NCBI GenBank assembly: GCA_941918925.1
Contig: OW799236.1
Location: forward strand, 103,308,562-103,372,561
DNA length: 64,000 nucleotides
Origin: Phyto melanocephala
Taxonomy: Eukaryota > Arthropoda > Insecta > Diptera > Rhinophoridae
Reading direction: 5' to 3'
The position numbers and the translations under genes were made by a program. Shown one piece after another: positions 35,092-46,134 of the stretch. The notes under the pieces are model-generated. The model made no database searches and was not told the DNA's origin. It worked only from the letters and a program-made list of their open reading frames with translations. Numbering within the stretch: position 1 is the first letter of the stretch; every line of letters begins with the position of its first letter.

Positions 35092-35478
35092 TTACGCGGA
35101 GTTTAATATGCACTGAACCAAGTAAGATGTGGTTTCACCTAACTTAAGGCATTGTTTGCATCTGCTTTTAGCCATTTCCATTTCCATGTCAATTGTATTG
35201 TCGACTGTCGCAGATATACATGAAACAAGTAACCACCCTTGTTGACCTAAATGAAAGCCAACCATGTGAGGATCAACACAAATGACCCTGTTGTGAACTT
35301 TAATATTTTCGATAGCCTTAGAAATATTTGTGTATTTTTTTAAATTAGCTAAATTTGCAATAGATACGAATCCATAGTTTTTAAAGTTGTGAAGCAAATC
35401 AAACTTTAAATATGTTTTGCTGTGATTCGAATCACTGAGTTGGTACTTTCTTATACCCATCTGTTTTAATATCGCCAA
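35092..35478 (-). CDS. unrecognised 128-codon reading frame, possible exon or retroposed fragment
   Basis: Open for 128 codons with amino-acid use much more protein-like than the surroundings. Examples are KYQLSDSNHSKTYLKFDLL, NYGFVSIANLANLKKY, NRVICVDPHMVGFHLGQQGW, then LLVSCISATVDNTIDMEMEM and a CKQC pair. The first ATG is uncertain: an AAAACAG directly before ATGGG at about 35459 on the minus strand could be a 3' splice site, making this an internal exon. The frame stops at TAA next to ILNSA. No family recognised and no neighbouring exon identified with confidence; the minus-strand frame 34659-34853 lies 240 bases downstream and is a weak candidate. Confidence 0.4.
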   Translation of the reverse strand: MAILKQMGIRKYQLSDSNHSKTYLKFDLLHNFKNYGFVSIANLANLKKYTNISKAIENIKVHNRVICVDPHMVGFHLGQQGWLLVSCISATVDNTIDMEMEMAKSRCKQCLKLGETTSYLVQCILNSA

Positions 35479-36106
35479 TATAGTTACAAAAAACTAAATC
35501 GTTCTCTGAAAGAAAATACGGTAACAGATGTTTTTCTTAGTTACAATAATAGATGATGTTGGGTTTAACCATATTTTGTGCAAAGGGGTTTGTGTAAAGT
35601 TTTTTTTTATAAAATAATTATTCTTTGTACAACAAGTGAATCTATAATTACTTAGCGGGTTTTAAGCAACTCAATTTATTTCAAATGTAAACTTTCGAAG
35701 TCATATAAAATTTTTTACTAATATTTATTCATAATAAAATAGATCATTACAATTTCGATTTTATTATTAATTGGAACCTTAAAATTTATGGCTTATTCAG
35801 TTAACATTTATAACATATATCAGCATAACATATGCTGGCAAAAAAATGTCAGATCTTCAATCAGCCGATAATAAATGTTGTATGAAAAATTTACAAAGAA
35901 TTTAACTAATATTTGGAAGAAGTATCGTTTTTAAATAAATAATACTTCGAGTACATATTTAAATAAAGATTTAAGTCAATTAAGAAAAATTTTTAAATGT
36001 ACAAAAGTTAACCTCAATAAAGAAAATGTGGGGTTTGCCGAATAAGCTTTAATCCGAACTTTTTTGTAATAACTGAAATAAAACTGTTTTTAATACCTCA
36101 AAAAAA
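35479..36106. other. A+T-rich spacer, nothing recognised
   Basis: No coding or repeat structure seen before the HINE-A left end. Confidence 0.4.
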
Positions 36107-38502
36107 ACAAGTAAGAGCACTATATTCGGCTGTGCCGATTTTTTTATACCCACCACCAATTTTGTGTACATTAAAAGCACAATATTTATTATTTTGTTAA
36201 TCGCTAGAGAATAATCTCTTTATAACAAAATATGTATCACTTTCTTTGTAGAGGGTGGTTAAATTTTAAGGGTCCATGTTAAAGGTGAACCACACCTAAA
36301 CTTCAACTTTTTTCTTGCATTTCATTTGACATTTCTCAATCTCAGACTAACTCAATTTGAACCGTGGAAAGATACGCAATCGAGCAACGCTTTTAAATAT
36401 TAAAGATTTTTGTAAAAATAGGCGTTCAAATCAAAATGCATTTTGTGCACTTCGTGATTCTTGTGGTCAACATAATCGTTCGAATTCGTCCACAATCGTG
36501 AGAATTGTAAAAAATATTTAAATGTCTGCAAAGCAGGTCTGTATGAAATGTGAAAACATCTGTGAATGCCATCTTAGTTCGTTGAATGGGAAATATTGCT
36601 GTTTTTCACGATAACGTGGCAAAAGGGCAAGCAACCTCGACTCATCATCGTGCCCAACAATCGAGCATCAACAGTGTCATTGAAAATTTGGACTATAGGA
36701 TCGTGGGGTGCCGCCTAGGTTGGGGGGCCATTTGGCCGATATTTTGTTCCATACATAATTGAAGCATACAAATATTATCATTATAAAAATAAATGATAAT
36801 AATTTCATAATAATTTTATTTAAAATCAACATAGTCCCTTAAAATTAAACCACCCGTTATAACTTCGGTATGCTAGTAAAATGTTTTCGTAAATTTAGTC
36901 TTTTAACGAAAGTGGGCGTTAAAATAAGCGTGTCAATAAAGTTTCTGCTAATAAACATAACTTAGATATTTCAATATAGTCCTTTAGTATTCCAAAATCT
37001 TTATTCATAAAGAATTTACATGAATTTAAGAGGAAGAAAGTGAATTTAAGGTTAAATTTTAAGGGCCACAGGGTGATTTAAAATATACATTCTCTGAATT
37101 TTTCTAAAACGGGAAATTTATTAGTAAGATTTTGATTTTTAAACTTCTATAACATTTTGCTTTTAAAAGATTTTCAAACGAAATAAGTTTTTTTATAATT
37201 TTAAATTTGTTAGCCAATAGTACATGAAAGTAAATTGTTTATTTATAATGTTAAGAGATAATTTGTTTTGACTTAGGTCCAAATTTTCCTAAATTCCAAT
37301 TTTTAATAGAGCATAACTTCAGGAGAACATAAGCATAAGTTGTTAGCATGCCATCTAGTAGTTGCTAGTAGAGTCATCTATCTTATCATCTTTATCTTAT
37401 ATTTAGCTACAGTACAATAAATGGCGCAGTGTAAGATAAATAAATGCTTATATATATGACTAATATATTTTTATAAAAATTTAAGGAAAAAAGTGTGCGT
37501 GGCACATCTATTTTCTGTTATAACGAAGACTTTGACCAAAAAGCCATGTTTGCAAAATTTCAGAATCATACATATAGTTTTGTCAGTTTTATTACGTTTT
37601 AAATTTGAAATATACACTGTGCGGCATAAATTTTCGCATATTTTTATCTATAACTCTTTTCCTAATTCATAGATTTAAGCGATTTTCAGGGAAAAATATT
37701 CTTTTGACTCGATAAATATATATTCGAAGTTTCATGACTACGTTTATGCGTCTGGACACAATTCAAAAGTGAAAGTGGGCGTTATAGTAGGCGTGTCAAA
37801 GTTGTTTTGGCGAATGAATACAACTTAGGTGTTTCAATATAGCCCTTTATTAATCCAAAATCATTATTAATAGAGAAATTAGAGGAATTTTGAGTAAAAC
37901 GTTATATGGGAGGTGGCCGTTACAAAAAAGCGTCTCACCAATAAGCAAAGTGTGCAAAATTTCAGAGTCGTACATCCAATTTTGTTGCTTTTATGACGTT
38001 TTTGTTTTTAAATATACCGAAAAATACACTGTGCGGTATAAATTTTCGTACATTTTGATCGATAACTCCTCTCCTAATGCATAGATTTAGATAATTTTCG
38101 GGGAAAAATATTGTTTTTGCTCAGGAAATATATATTCGAAGTTTCATGAGTCTACGTTAATGCGTTTGGACACAATTCCATTTTATTCGATGTTTGAAGG
38201 ACACGGTTTTTTCGACCTACTCTTGCTTTTCGAGCTATAACTCTCTTCCTTATATTCCGATTTAGCCCATTTTCAATATTAAACAAACCTTGTCTATAAG
38301 AAAGATTTTGGCAAAATTTGAGCCCCCTAGCTTTTTCGGTGCGACCTCTATCGTGCTTTCAACAGACGGACAGACGGACGGACATAGCTAGATCGTCATA
38401 AAATCAAACCCTGATTCAGAATATGTATACTTTATGGGGTCTAAAATGGATATTTCGATGTGTTACAAACGGAATGACCATTTTTTTGGTGGCGGGTATA
38501 AA
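36107..38502 (+). mobile_element. HINE-A copy 4 (long form, no extra monomer, damaged right hairpin)
   Basis: Left end ACAAGTAAGAGCACTATATT; the hairpin is ATTCGGCTGTGCCGATTT, with the last stem bases mutated. Contains the mariner derivative, the 850-bp region, and the monomer marker only once (about 37776). Near the right end, about 20 bases are missing between GGAATGAC and CATTTTTTTGGTGG, so the left arm of the terminal CCACCA/TGGTGG hairpin is lost. Confidence 0.87.
36251..36857 (+). mobile_element. internally deleted mariner inside HINE-A copy 4
   Basis: 607 bases, the same length and structure as in copy 1, flanked by TA on both sides (36249-36250 and 36858-36859). Independent stop and substitution differences from copy 1 show the two have diverged since the family spread. 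Confidence 0.78.
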
Positions 38503-39690
38503 AAATAAATAAAACGATATCCCAGATTTGGACACCTTTTCTTTATCCCGCATATTATAAGTACGCTGAACACATTTGGTAATTTTACTTTTCTTTGGTT
38601 AACCAATAAAAACATTAAAAAATTCACATTTTCCAGTGCTAAATTCGCAAAATTATCTCTAGCAAACTAAACATTTTAGCGCTTTTAAGCATAATATCGT
38701 TATTACTGATAATTAACATCGCTGAGCAAATTTAAAAAATTTTTAGATACTTGTATTAATTTTGTAGAAAATTTTGCAGAAAAGCTTAGAAAAATTTTTT
38801 GTCTTTAATAAGATTGGATATTATTAAACTTAAAAAAGAAAAGAAAAGGGACCCTAATTTTTTTTTTCAAGCGACTGAAGGATTTCTTAACTTTAATCGT
38901 GAAAAAGGAAAAAAATCGATTCAGAAACTTGGTAATTTTTAAAGAGAATTTACAAGGATTTTAGCAAAAAATTAAAAATTTAAAACGTGGTGATTTTAGA
39001 TGCATATTTCCAATGATGCAAAAATTTAAACAACAAATGAAGCAAAGCCGCGAATAACGTTGCAAAGGACAAATTTTGCAAAACCTGTTTTTTGCAGAGT
39101 ACCGCTAAAATTACTCTCTTACATTTGTTCAAACACCAAAACATCAAAGTTATGCATTTTATCACTGTTAAAATGCAATTACGATGAGTCAGTCAGTGGA
39201 AGAGCGTTGTAAGTTATGAACAAAAGTCTTCGAACGGAATTGTCGAAAGTGATTGATAAGTGTAACAGAGGTCCAAAAGGAAAAGTGTTTAAAAAAAGAG
39301 ATAATCAAACTTTTTAAATACAATTTTTTGCTCTCCTGAAAAATTATTATATTGTCATTTGTAACGTTTTTCGGGGCGATCCTTCAAATATTCTTCCACA
39401 AATTTGTTAAGAATTTTTAGTCAAATCAACTTAAATTAAAATCAACTTCGATGTGACGACCAAAATTATTGTTTGCAAACCGATTTCTTTTCTAAGGATT
39501 ATTTACAATAATTCAAACTGTTTTAATTATGAAGTTCTTATATCTATAACGTAATTCTTTTATAAAAAATTTGACTGTATTCGACTGAAAAACAAATTGA
39601 CCCTAAAGTACATAGATATATAGGTATATAAAAAGAAATGATTTTTAGGAGTAGTTTTATCAAAAATCTAACAAAACACTGAAATTTGCA
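38503..39690. other. A+T-rich spacer, nothing recognised
   Basis: No gene or terminal repeat pattern found. Confidence 0.4.
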
Positions 39691-39727
39691 TCATTTTTAT
39701 TGGAATCGATAAATTGGTCTTTGCCAT

Positions 39728-40400
39728 TTACTTTTTAAAAATCACTTCATGTAAATGTTGCCCGCGATTCCGGTTAATATATTCCATTCCTTAGGTCCTA
39801 TTTTCCACCACTTTTTCGAGCATTTCGTGTTATGTAACCTTTAATCTAAGTCTCTTACCGTATTTAGCTTGTCCACATAAACCAACGACTTCACATAACC
39901 CCACAAGAAAAAGTCAAGAGGCGCAAATCACATGATCTTGGCGGCCAACTCGGCCATTTCGAGAGATAAACTGCTCACTAAATTCATCCTTTAATATGTC
40001 CATTGTTTTACAAGCTGTGTGTCATGTGGCACCGTCTTGTTGAAACCACATAAAAAAATCGCAAATCATGGCTCGATATCGTTTGCCGTTGACGGTAACG
40101 TTTATTTCACGGTATTGTTTGAAGAAAAATGGTTCGATGATGCCACCAGCCCATAAACCACACAAAACTGTCGTTTTTTCTGGATGCTTCGGTAGCTTTT
40201 GTACGGCATGTGGCTGTTTTTCACCCCAAATACGACAGTTTTGCTTGTTTACGTATCTGTTTAGCCAGAAATGAGCCTCATCGCTGAAAACAATTTTTCG
40301 ATAATGGACATTTTCACAAACCACGAATTTCAATAATAAATTTCAACGATTCGCAGTCGTTCCTCGTTTATGAGTTTCTCCCTGATGAAGTGGCAGAGTA
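39728..40400 (-). pseudogene. mariner-type transposase relic, DNA-binding half deleted
   Basis: Minus-strand translation gives INEERLRIVEIYY (the usual N-terminus of this family) at about 40370. It is followed almost at once by the catalytic domain: KIVFSDEAHFWLNRYVNKQN, then CRIWGEKQPHAV, GLWAGGIIEPFFF, NVTVNGKRYRAMI and MWFQQDGATCHT. After one frameshift it reads APLDFFLWGYVKSLVYVDK, and after more damage MEYINRNRGQHLHEVIFKK and a stop at 39728-39730. The three catalytic Asp positions (FSDEAH, QQDGA, PLDFF) are recognisable. Most of the helix-turn-helix region is missing between the N-terminus and FSDEAH. Frameshifts and stops make it inactive. Terminal repeats were not found. This is a different lineage from the HINE-A mariner. 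Confidence 0.88.
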
Positions 40401-40440
40401 TACTTAATATATTTCAATTTCACAGATGTTGATTGAACAC

Positions 40441-41466
40441 AATTGCCAACCAATGCTGCCAGCCTGAAAAACTTAATTAATTAAAAATCATCCTTTATTT
40501 ATATATAATCCAATTTAACTAAAAATTATTTCTAAAGAAATTATTTTCATTGGCGTTTATATGTTTAATTTTATATGTTTTAAATAATGGTGTTTAAAAA
40601 TGTGATTTTAAATTTGCCAACTTTGGATATGAAGTACAGATCTATTTTTTAACATTTTTTTTAACATATGGCACCCATCGTTTCTACAAATTTTTATTAA
40701 CTACTCTTTTTTAACCCTCTCACTATTGAAATGAGTTTATTAATTTAATATAATTATTTGCTGTTGGTCTTTTAGGTGAAAATTAAAAATTCGTAAACTG
40801 TTAAGCTTATTATTGTCCAACAAACACATATAAATTTAATAAACTTTATTTAATGTTTAAAACTATAAAGCCCTTTTAATGACCTACTTAAAATTTTACA
40901 ATTCCCATTAATAGTGTTTACTCAACTTTAGCCATTTCTACACTGACAACAACACAGCTACGATTCAAATTAGACGTTAAAAATTGTAGAAACTGATGTA
41001 GTTTTCGCAGACAAACTAAAATTAAAACTAAAATTTTATTTCACGGTAATCATGTGGAAATGTGTTGAAATTTACAACAAAAGCGTTAAAAGTTAAACTT
41101 AAACTAAAACCAGATAATTGTAGAAAATATTTTACATTTATTGGAGTAGTTAAACATTCTAAGAGATTTTATTTAAATTAAAGTTAAAGTTAAGGGTTAA
41201 AAATAAATCTATTGAGGAACATTTAATTAGATTTTGAATAAAAGTTGTCAAAGTGGTTCTTTTGTAAAGATTTTCAAATATTCTTAGTAATCAAAATGCT
41301 TAAGTTTTTTTCAAGATATTCAAGTTTCAGTTTATATATCAACGTGCGTGAACGTAGATACGTGAACTTTGACGTATGTAATAACCAGTTTATTCACTCA
41401 CATAATATCAAAAGAGTATTCGATAAATTAACCCGAAAAAGCATACCATTATATATATCACGGGAA
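40441..41466. other. A+T-rich spacer, nothing recognised
   Basis: The 79-codon frame at 41245-41484 is A/T-biased and has no motif I know. Confidence 0.4.
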
Positions 41467-41499
41467 TCAGAAACTATGTACTGAATAAACTAACATTAA

Positions 41500-41710
41500 T
41501 TGTAAATGGAATCCTCGATTAGAGAGAGTATAAAATAGGGCCACACGTTTAGCAATACATTGAATGTTATTTGAAAAAATTGTCCTCTGTAGTTCTTCAT
41601 TTGCAGCCAAAGTTTGAGCAAGTTGGGGTACCAAATTAACTTCAAAGCACAATTCGCATTTGCTTAATTTAAAATGTGGCTTTTCTTTAGCGGCTTGAAA
41701 AGCGATTTAT
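41500..41710 (-). other. short coding-like segment, unknown
   Basis: One minus-strand frame reads FQAAKEKPHFKLSKCELCFE, then VNLVPQLAQTLAANEELQRT and IFSNNIQCIAKRVAL. The composition (Gln, Glu, Ala, Leu, a CxxC pair) is unlike the random translations around it. The frame is open for about 70 codons and is preceded by TTTTCAAG, which could serve as a splice acceptor. No family recognised; chance is possible. Confidence 0.25.
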
Positions 41711-42397
41711 ACAAAAAGAGAAAACGTGCAAATAAAATCTACAATTAATATTTATCTCTAAATTAATATCTTGTTGGCTTTTTATTTCCACTTCATTCCT
41801 ATTATATTCTATAAAAATGTAATTAAGCTAATTATGAATAAAAAGTTCCCCATAACAATTTTTTAGTAAACATTTTAGGAATTATTAAATTTTTGTTACC
41901 AAAAAAAAAAAAAAAAATTGGGAAATGGTATATTTATTTTTTTATTCCGTTTTAAACTCTAGTACATTAATATAGTACACCATGCAGTCTATATTTCATG
42001 AGACCTTTTGTCATTCTAGGATGACTTTGTGATGTCACTTCTTCTGTCTGGATGTCAGCTAATCACAGTATAGAATTCGAAAAACAGCATTTAATAACAA
42101 GGAAGCATAAAATACACTCAAAGCAAAAACAAATTTATTGAACTAAACATATAAGAGCAACATTTCATTATATGAGTTAACTGTATGATTGTAGTAAAAA
42201 CGTATAATGATTGAAAGTTTTAAACTGCATTAATAGATTTATTGTACAAATTATTTAGCAGAATAAAAAAATTAGCAACTTCTTAACTTAAAAATAATAT
42301 ATATATGTAATTATGCCAAATTATTTATAATTTGTTCAACCTCTTTCTCAATAGACATGCTGAAAAATTTTTTCGCAGTAATAGATATCACTTTGAA

Positions 42398-43555
42398 TTT
42401 TATACCCGCCACCAAAAAAATGGTGGGGGTAAATTCATTTTGTCATTCCGTTTGTAACACATTGAAATATCCATTTTAGACCCCATAAAGTATATATATT
42501 CTGAATCAGGGTTTGATTTAATGACAATCTAGCTATGTCCGTCCGTCTGTCCTTCTGTTGAAAGCACGATAGAGGGCGCACCGAAAAAGCTAGGGGGCTC
42601 AAATTTTGCCAGAATCTTTCTTATAGATGGGGTTTGTTTGGAATTGAAAATGGGCTAAATCGGAATATTAGGAACAGAGTTATAGCTCGAAAAGCAAGAG
42701 TAGGTCGAGAAAGCCGTGTCCTTCGAACATCGAATAAAATGGAATTATGTCCAGACGCATTAACGTAGACTCATGAAACTTCGAATATATATTTCCTAAG
42801 TAAAAACAATATTTTTCCCTAAAAATTTTTTAAATCTATGCATTAGGAGAGAAGTTATCGATCAAAATGTACGAAAATTTATACCGCACAGTGTATTTTT
42901 CGGTATATTTAAAAACGTCATAAAAGCAACAAAATTGGATGTACGACTCTGAAATTTTGCACACATAGCTTTTTGGTCAAATTCTTTGTTCTAACAGAAA
43001 ATTAATGTGCCACGCCCACTTTTGCGCCTACCACTTTTTGCCACACTATCGCAAAAACCAGCAGTAGTTCCAGTTCAACGAACTAAGAAGGCATTCACAG
43101 ATTTTCTAACATTTTATACAGACCTGTTTTGCAGAAATATAAATATTTTTTACAATTCTCCCAATTGTGGACGAATTTGAACGATTATGTTGATCAAAAG
43201 AATTACGATCTGCACAAAATGAATTTTGATTTAAACGCCCATTTTTATAAAAAACCTGAATAACTTTAAAGCGTTGCTCATTTGCGTATCTTTCCACGGA
43301 TTAAATTGAGTAAGTTTGAGAGTGAGAAATCTCAAATAAAATACAGAAAACAAATTTAAAGACAAGGTGTAGTTCACCTTCAACATGGGCCCTTAAAATT
43401 TAACCATCCTCTATAAAGAAAGTGATACATATTTTATTGAAAAAAGATTATTCCATAGCGATTAACAAAATAATAAATATTGTGCTTTAAATGTACACAA
43501 AATTGGTGGTGGGTATAAATATTCGGCACAGCCGAATATAGTGTTCTTACTTGTT
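42398..43555 (-). mobile_element. HINE-A copy 5 (short subfamily, internally deleted), inside the proteasome pseudogene
   Basis: Begins TATACCCGCCACCAAAAAAATGG with the GTCCGTCCGTCTGTCC core at about 42538 and ends GGCACAGCCGAATATAGTG then TCTTACTTGT. At 1158 bases it is the shortest copy. The interior jumps at about 43032 from GTGCCACGCCCACTTTTGCG directly into the middle of the nested mariner (TTTTTGCCACACTATCGC). It therefore lacks the monomer array, the 850-bp region and the mariner tail end. Confidence 0.87.
43033..43412 (-). mobile_element. truncated nested mariner inside HINE-A copy 5
   Basis: Retains the transposase N-terminal coding part best of all copies: the 63-residue minus frame at 43106-43297 reads MERYANEQRFKVIQVFYKNG, then RLNQNSFC, HNRSNSSTIGRIVKNI. 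This follows the mariner pattern (E.R..I...Y.KNGR...F......HNR.....I.RIV). The C-terminal tail and that terminal repeat are deleted. The other end keeps TTAAAATTTAACCATCC and its TA flank. Confidence 0.8.
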
Positions 43556-43789
43556 TTGAAATAAGTTTGTCTTTCATAACTTCTTTTGGAGTATTAAGAG
43601 ACAAGTTGATTGGATCATTGAGGGTCATATCAATTCATAATCCAATAGATTTATATTCCTAAGGGACATACGTGCCAGATGGATGAATGTCACATAACAG
43701 AGGCTTACTATCTAGTATGCCAGCAAAGAGTACGGTCACTTTTAATAGGCGACTCATAGCAGACCCACCATCATACATTGGTCCTTTCG

Positions 43790-44099
43790 ATGACTCGTTT
43801 TGGGTGTATCGGCTTTTCAATGTATGCGTGTGGGTTTTCTGTGCCCCAAACGCGACAATTTTCCTTGTTTAAGTACATAACCGCCAAGATCACAATGAGC
43901 TTCATCTGAAAAGATGATTTTTTTGGCAAAATCGGCCAAAGTAATGTCGCACTATATCCCAGCATTGTCAAGCGTATACACAACCATATTCGTTCATCGG
44001 AAGAAAAAAACTAATTACCTGTCAAATCGGACATGAGCTAAGTATTACTATTCACAAAATAAGCAATAGTTGAAATAAAACGTTAGATGGCGGACCCTG
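43790..44099 (-). pseudogene. mariner relic with 5' terminal repeat and part of the catalytic domain
   Basis: The minus strand starts with TA (44100-44101) and CAGGGTCCGCCATCTAACG, a sequence of the CAGGGTG.GCCAT.TAACG type seen at mariner ends. A short N-terminus MSDLTGN follows, and then after a deletion KKIIFSDEAHCDLGGYV with NKENCRVWGTENPHAYIEKP in the neighbouring frame, and HPKR. FSDEAH holds the first catalytic Asp. The text leaves the family at about 43800, where the proteasome pseudogene begins. Frameshifted and truncated. Confidence 0.75.
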
Positions 44100-44457
44100 T
44101 ATAAATAAATATTTTACAATTGATAAACAACAGCGGTAGCATAGTCTTGATATATAGGAACGTTTCTAAAAATTGCAAAAATTTGTCTTCTTAAAATTGA
44201 AAAATTAATTGTTCTTTATCTTTCAAACTTGTTTAACTACAATCATTCTTAGAAAACATTTACACTTATACCCACAATATCAAAAATATCAACAATGATA
44301 AGTTTTCATTATTTTAAAGAAAGATTTTTGTTATTTTTTAAAAATATATGTATATCTGTGTACGTAAAAAGGTAAATAGAAAGTTAAAGAGAGTGTTTCA
44401 GTATTGCCGGGTAAAAAACTATTAAATTTCCTTAATTTAACCCTAGTAAGGGCTCTT
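44100..44457. other. A+T-rich spacer, nothing recognised
   Basis: Short stretch between the mariner end and the piggyBac TTAA, without notable structure. Confidence 0.4.
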
Positions 44458-44461
44458 TTAA

Positions 44462-46130
44462 CCTTTATGTCAACAGCTGAAAAATTATACGTACGTCAAC
44501 AGCAGCATACCCGGGTATGTACATGCATTTTGTATGGCATTTTATTAGTTATTGAGGAATTTTGTTGTATTGTTGCTAAGTTTAAATTATGTTGGTGGCT
44601 TTTATGTATGCATTTTTAGAAATAGGCGAGTTTTAGCAAGCACAAGTAATTTTTATAAGTTTTGCAGTTGTGTTCCACCATTATTTGAGATAAGCGAATA
44701 AGATAATTATAAGAGATAATCTAAGAGTGAGATAAACCTGAATAAGAATGGCAGAATGGCTTACTTCACGACAAGTTAGTGCACTAGGTTATAACGAACA
44801 ACAAGAATACATTCGTCAGAGATAAGAGGATTTACAACAAGAAGGCAGTGATGATGAGACATTAGTATCTTAAGTAGGTACTAACGATGGCGAAGCTGAT
44901 GTAATCCTAGATCCCTCCGATTTAGAAGAATTCCAATTACCAGAATATAATGGACTACGAAACGGAAGACGATGAAGAACGTCATGATATATTGTGTGAA
45001 CATGGGAAACTTATACGGACAAAGTTGGAACAGTAAGGTTGCTATACCACCGCAAACTGTTAGATTTCGTACCCACAATATATTAAGATCTGCAAATTAT
45101 GGACCAGTGTGAAGAACACAAGTCTAATGAAATGTGCGACATCGTTATTCGCGAAACACACAGAAAAGAAAACCAATGCTATGAAGTTGAAAATACACAA
45201 AAGCCAACAAGATAACATCGCACATAAACAGCCACAACAGAAAGTGAGTTTGATGCGTATTTGAGATTTTTTTGCTTAGTGGCGTGACACATTTTTTTTG
45301 CGTTTATACCAAAGATCTATGGAAAACAATCTCACATCCTTTATTTCGCACAGCCATGAGTGTTGGACGATTTTGGGAAATAAGTCGCCTTTCACGTTTT
45401 GACAACGGAAACACACGGCAACAACGTAAACAAACAAAGGTGCAGCAATCACATAAATATTTTTTATGCTAAATGATCATCTATGGAGCAACTATGGAGC
45501 CAACGTCACTGCTGATGAGCAATTGTGTCCTTTCCGTGGTGGTACTGTTTTCATAAATATGGAATTAAGGTCTGGTGGGTATGCGACTTCAATTCATCTT
45601 ATCGATTGAAGGGAAAATCTGCACGGGAATGTCTGCTTCTGGTGAATGTGAAAAAATGTGATGAAAGGCATTGCCACCGAAGCTAAAAAAGGAGGTCCTT
45701 TGATGGTAATGGATGCTGTGAAGGCTTATGTATTGTGCAAAAGAGCTGTATGTGCAGAATATTCTATTGACTTACCGCAATGCAATATTTGTTCCTTTTT
45801 ATAACTTTATTTATATATTTTTCTGAAAACATATCCTTTTTAATGAAATTTATTTTTTAATTTCATAAAGAACTTATCTAATATAAGAAAAGTTTCATGT
45901 ATTTTCCAATACATACCCGGGTATGCAGCAGTTGACGTAAAAGGTATAAATTGAAAAGTGGCCATACCTCCGCCCCAAATTATCCGATTCTATAAAAACA
46001 TTTTAATGTAGTATAAAACACTTTTGTTGAGGATATCATGAAATCTCAGATTGATATGATTGCTACTTTCTGAGATACATGGGTTTTAAAACGCAAAACA
46101 TACCCGGGTATGTTGCTGTTGACATAAGGG
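44462..46130 (+). mobile_element. piggyBac element (1669 bp) with palindromic subterminal repeats
   Basis: Left end TTAA (44458-44461) then CCTTTATGTCAACAGC; right end GCTGTTGACATAAGGG then TTAA (46131-46134). Just inside the left end a second block GTCAACAGCAGCATACCC continues into GGGTATGT. The right side has two such blocks, ACATACCCGGGTATGCAGCA at about 45910 and ACATACCCGGGTATGTTGCT at about 46107. Each contains the palindrome ACATACCCGGGTATGT or a close variant. These look like repeated transposase-binding sites. The coding part is described separately. Confidence 0.93.
44748..45790 (+). pseudogene. decayed piggyBac transposase gene
   Basis: ATG 44748 opens MAEWLTSRQVSALGYNEQQE, then after stops GSDDETLVS, an acidic N-terminal region typical of the family. 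Further on comes EMCDIVIRETHRKENQCYE (usual form IV.ETNR...YY) and KDLWKTISHPLFRTAMSVGR, followed by FWEISRLSRFDNGNTRQQRK, a hallmark of the transposase domain. After a frameshift there is MLNDHLWSNYGAN..ADEQLCPFRG, holding the first catalytic Asp (in ADEQL, about 45511), then YGIKVWWVCDFNSSYRLKG with the second (VCD). The last part, VMDAVKAYVLCKRA, is near the third. Many stops and shifts; inactive. Confidence 0.87.
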
Positions 46131-46134
46131 TTAA

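Larger units (their letters stand above)
42311..43790 (-). pseudogene. Prosalpha5: proteasome subunit alpha type-5 pseudogene (Prosalpha5/PSMA5-like), interrupted by HINE-A
   Basis: Minus-strand translation from about 43786 gives DGGSAMSRLLKVTVLFAGIL, then DSKPLLCDIHPSGTYVP, a stop, EYKSIGL, a stop, and DMTLNDPINLSLNTPKEVMK with DKLIS. These match in order the C-terminal half of 20S proteasome subunit alpha-5 (MSRPFGV..LFAG...PQL...DPSGTF...KAIG...LSLNTLK.VMEDKL). About 20 residues around the GSGSEGAQ segment are deleted. HINE-A copy 5 (42398-43555) interrupts it. Beyond, at 42397-42311, comes VISITAKKFFSMSIEKEVEQ then IINNLA and a TAA stop, the usual C-terminus (V..MT..K.F.MF.KEEVE..I.N.A). 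The upstream half is absent; a mariner relic abuts it. The intron-less join of these parts suggests retroposition, but that needs the parent gene structure. Confidence 0.8.
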
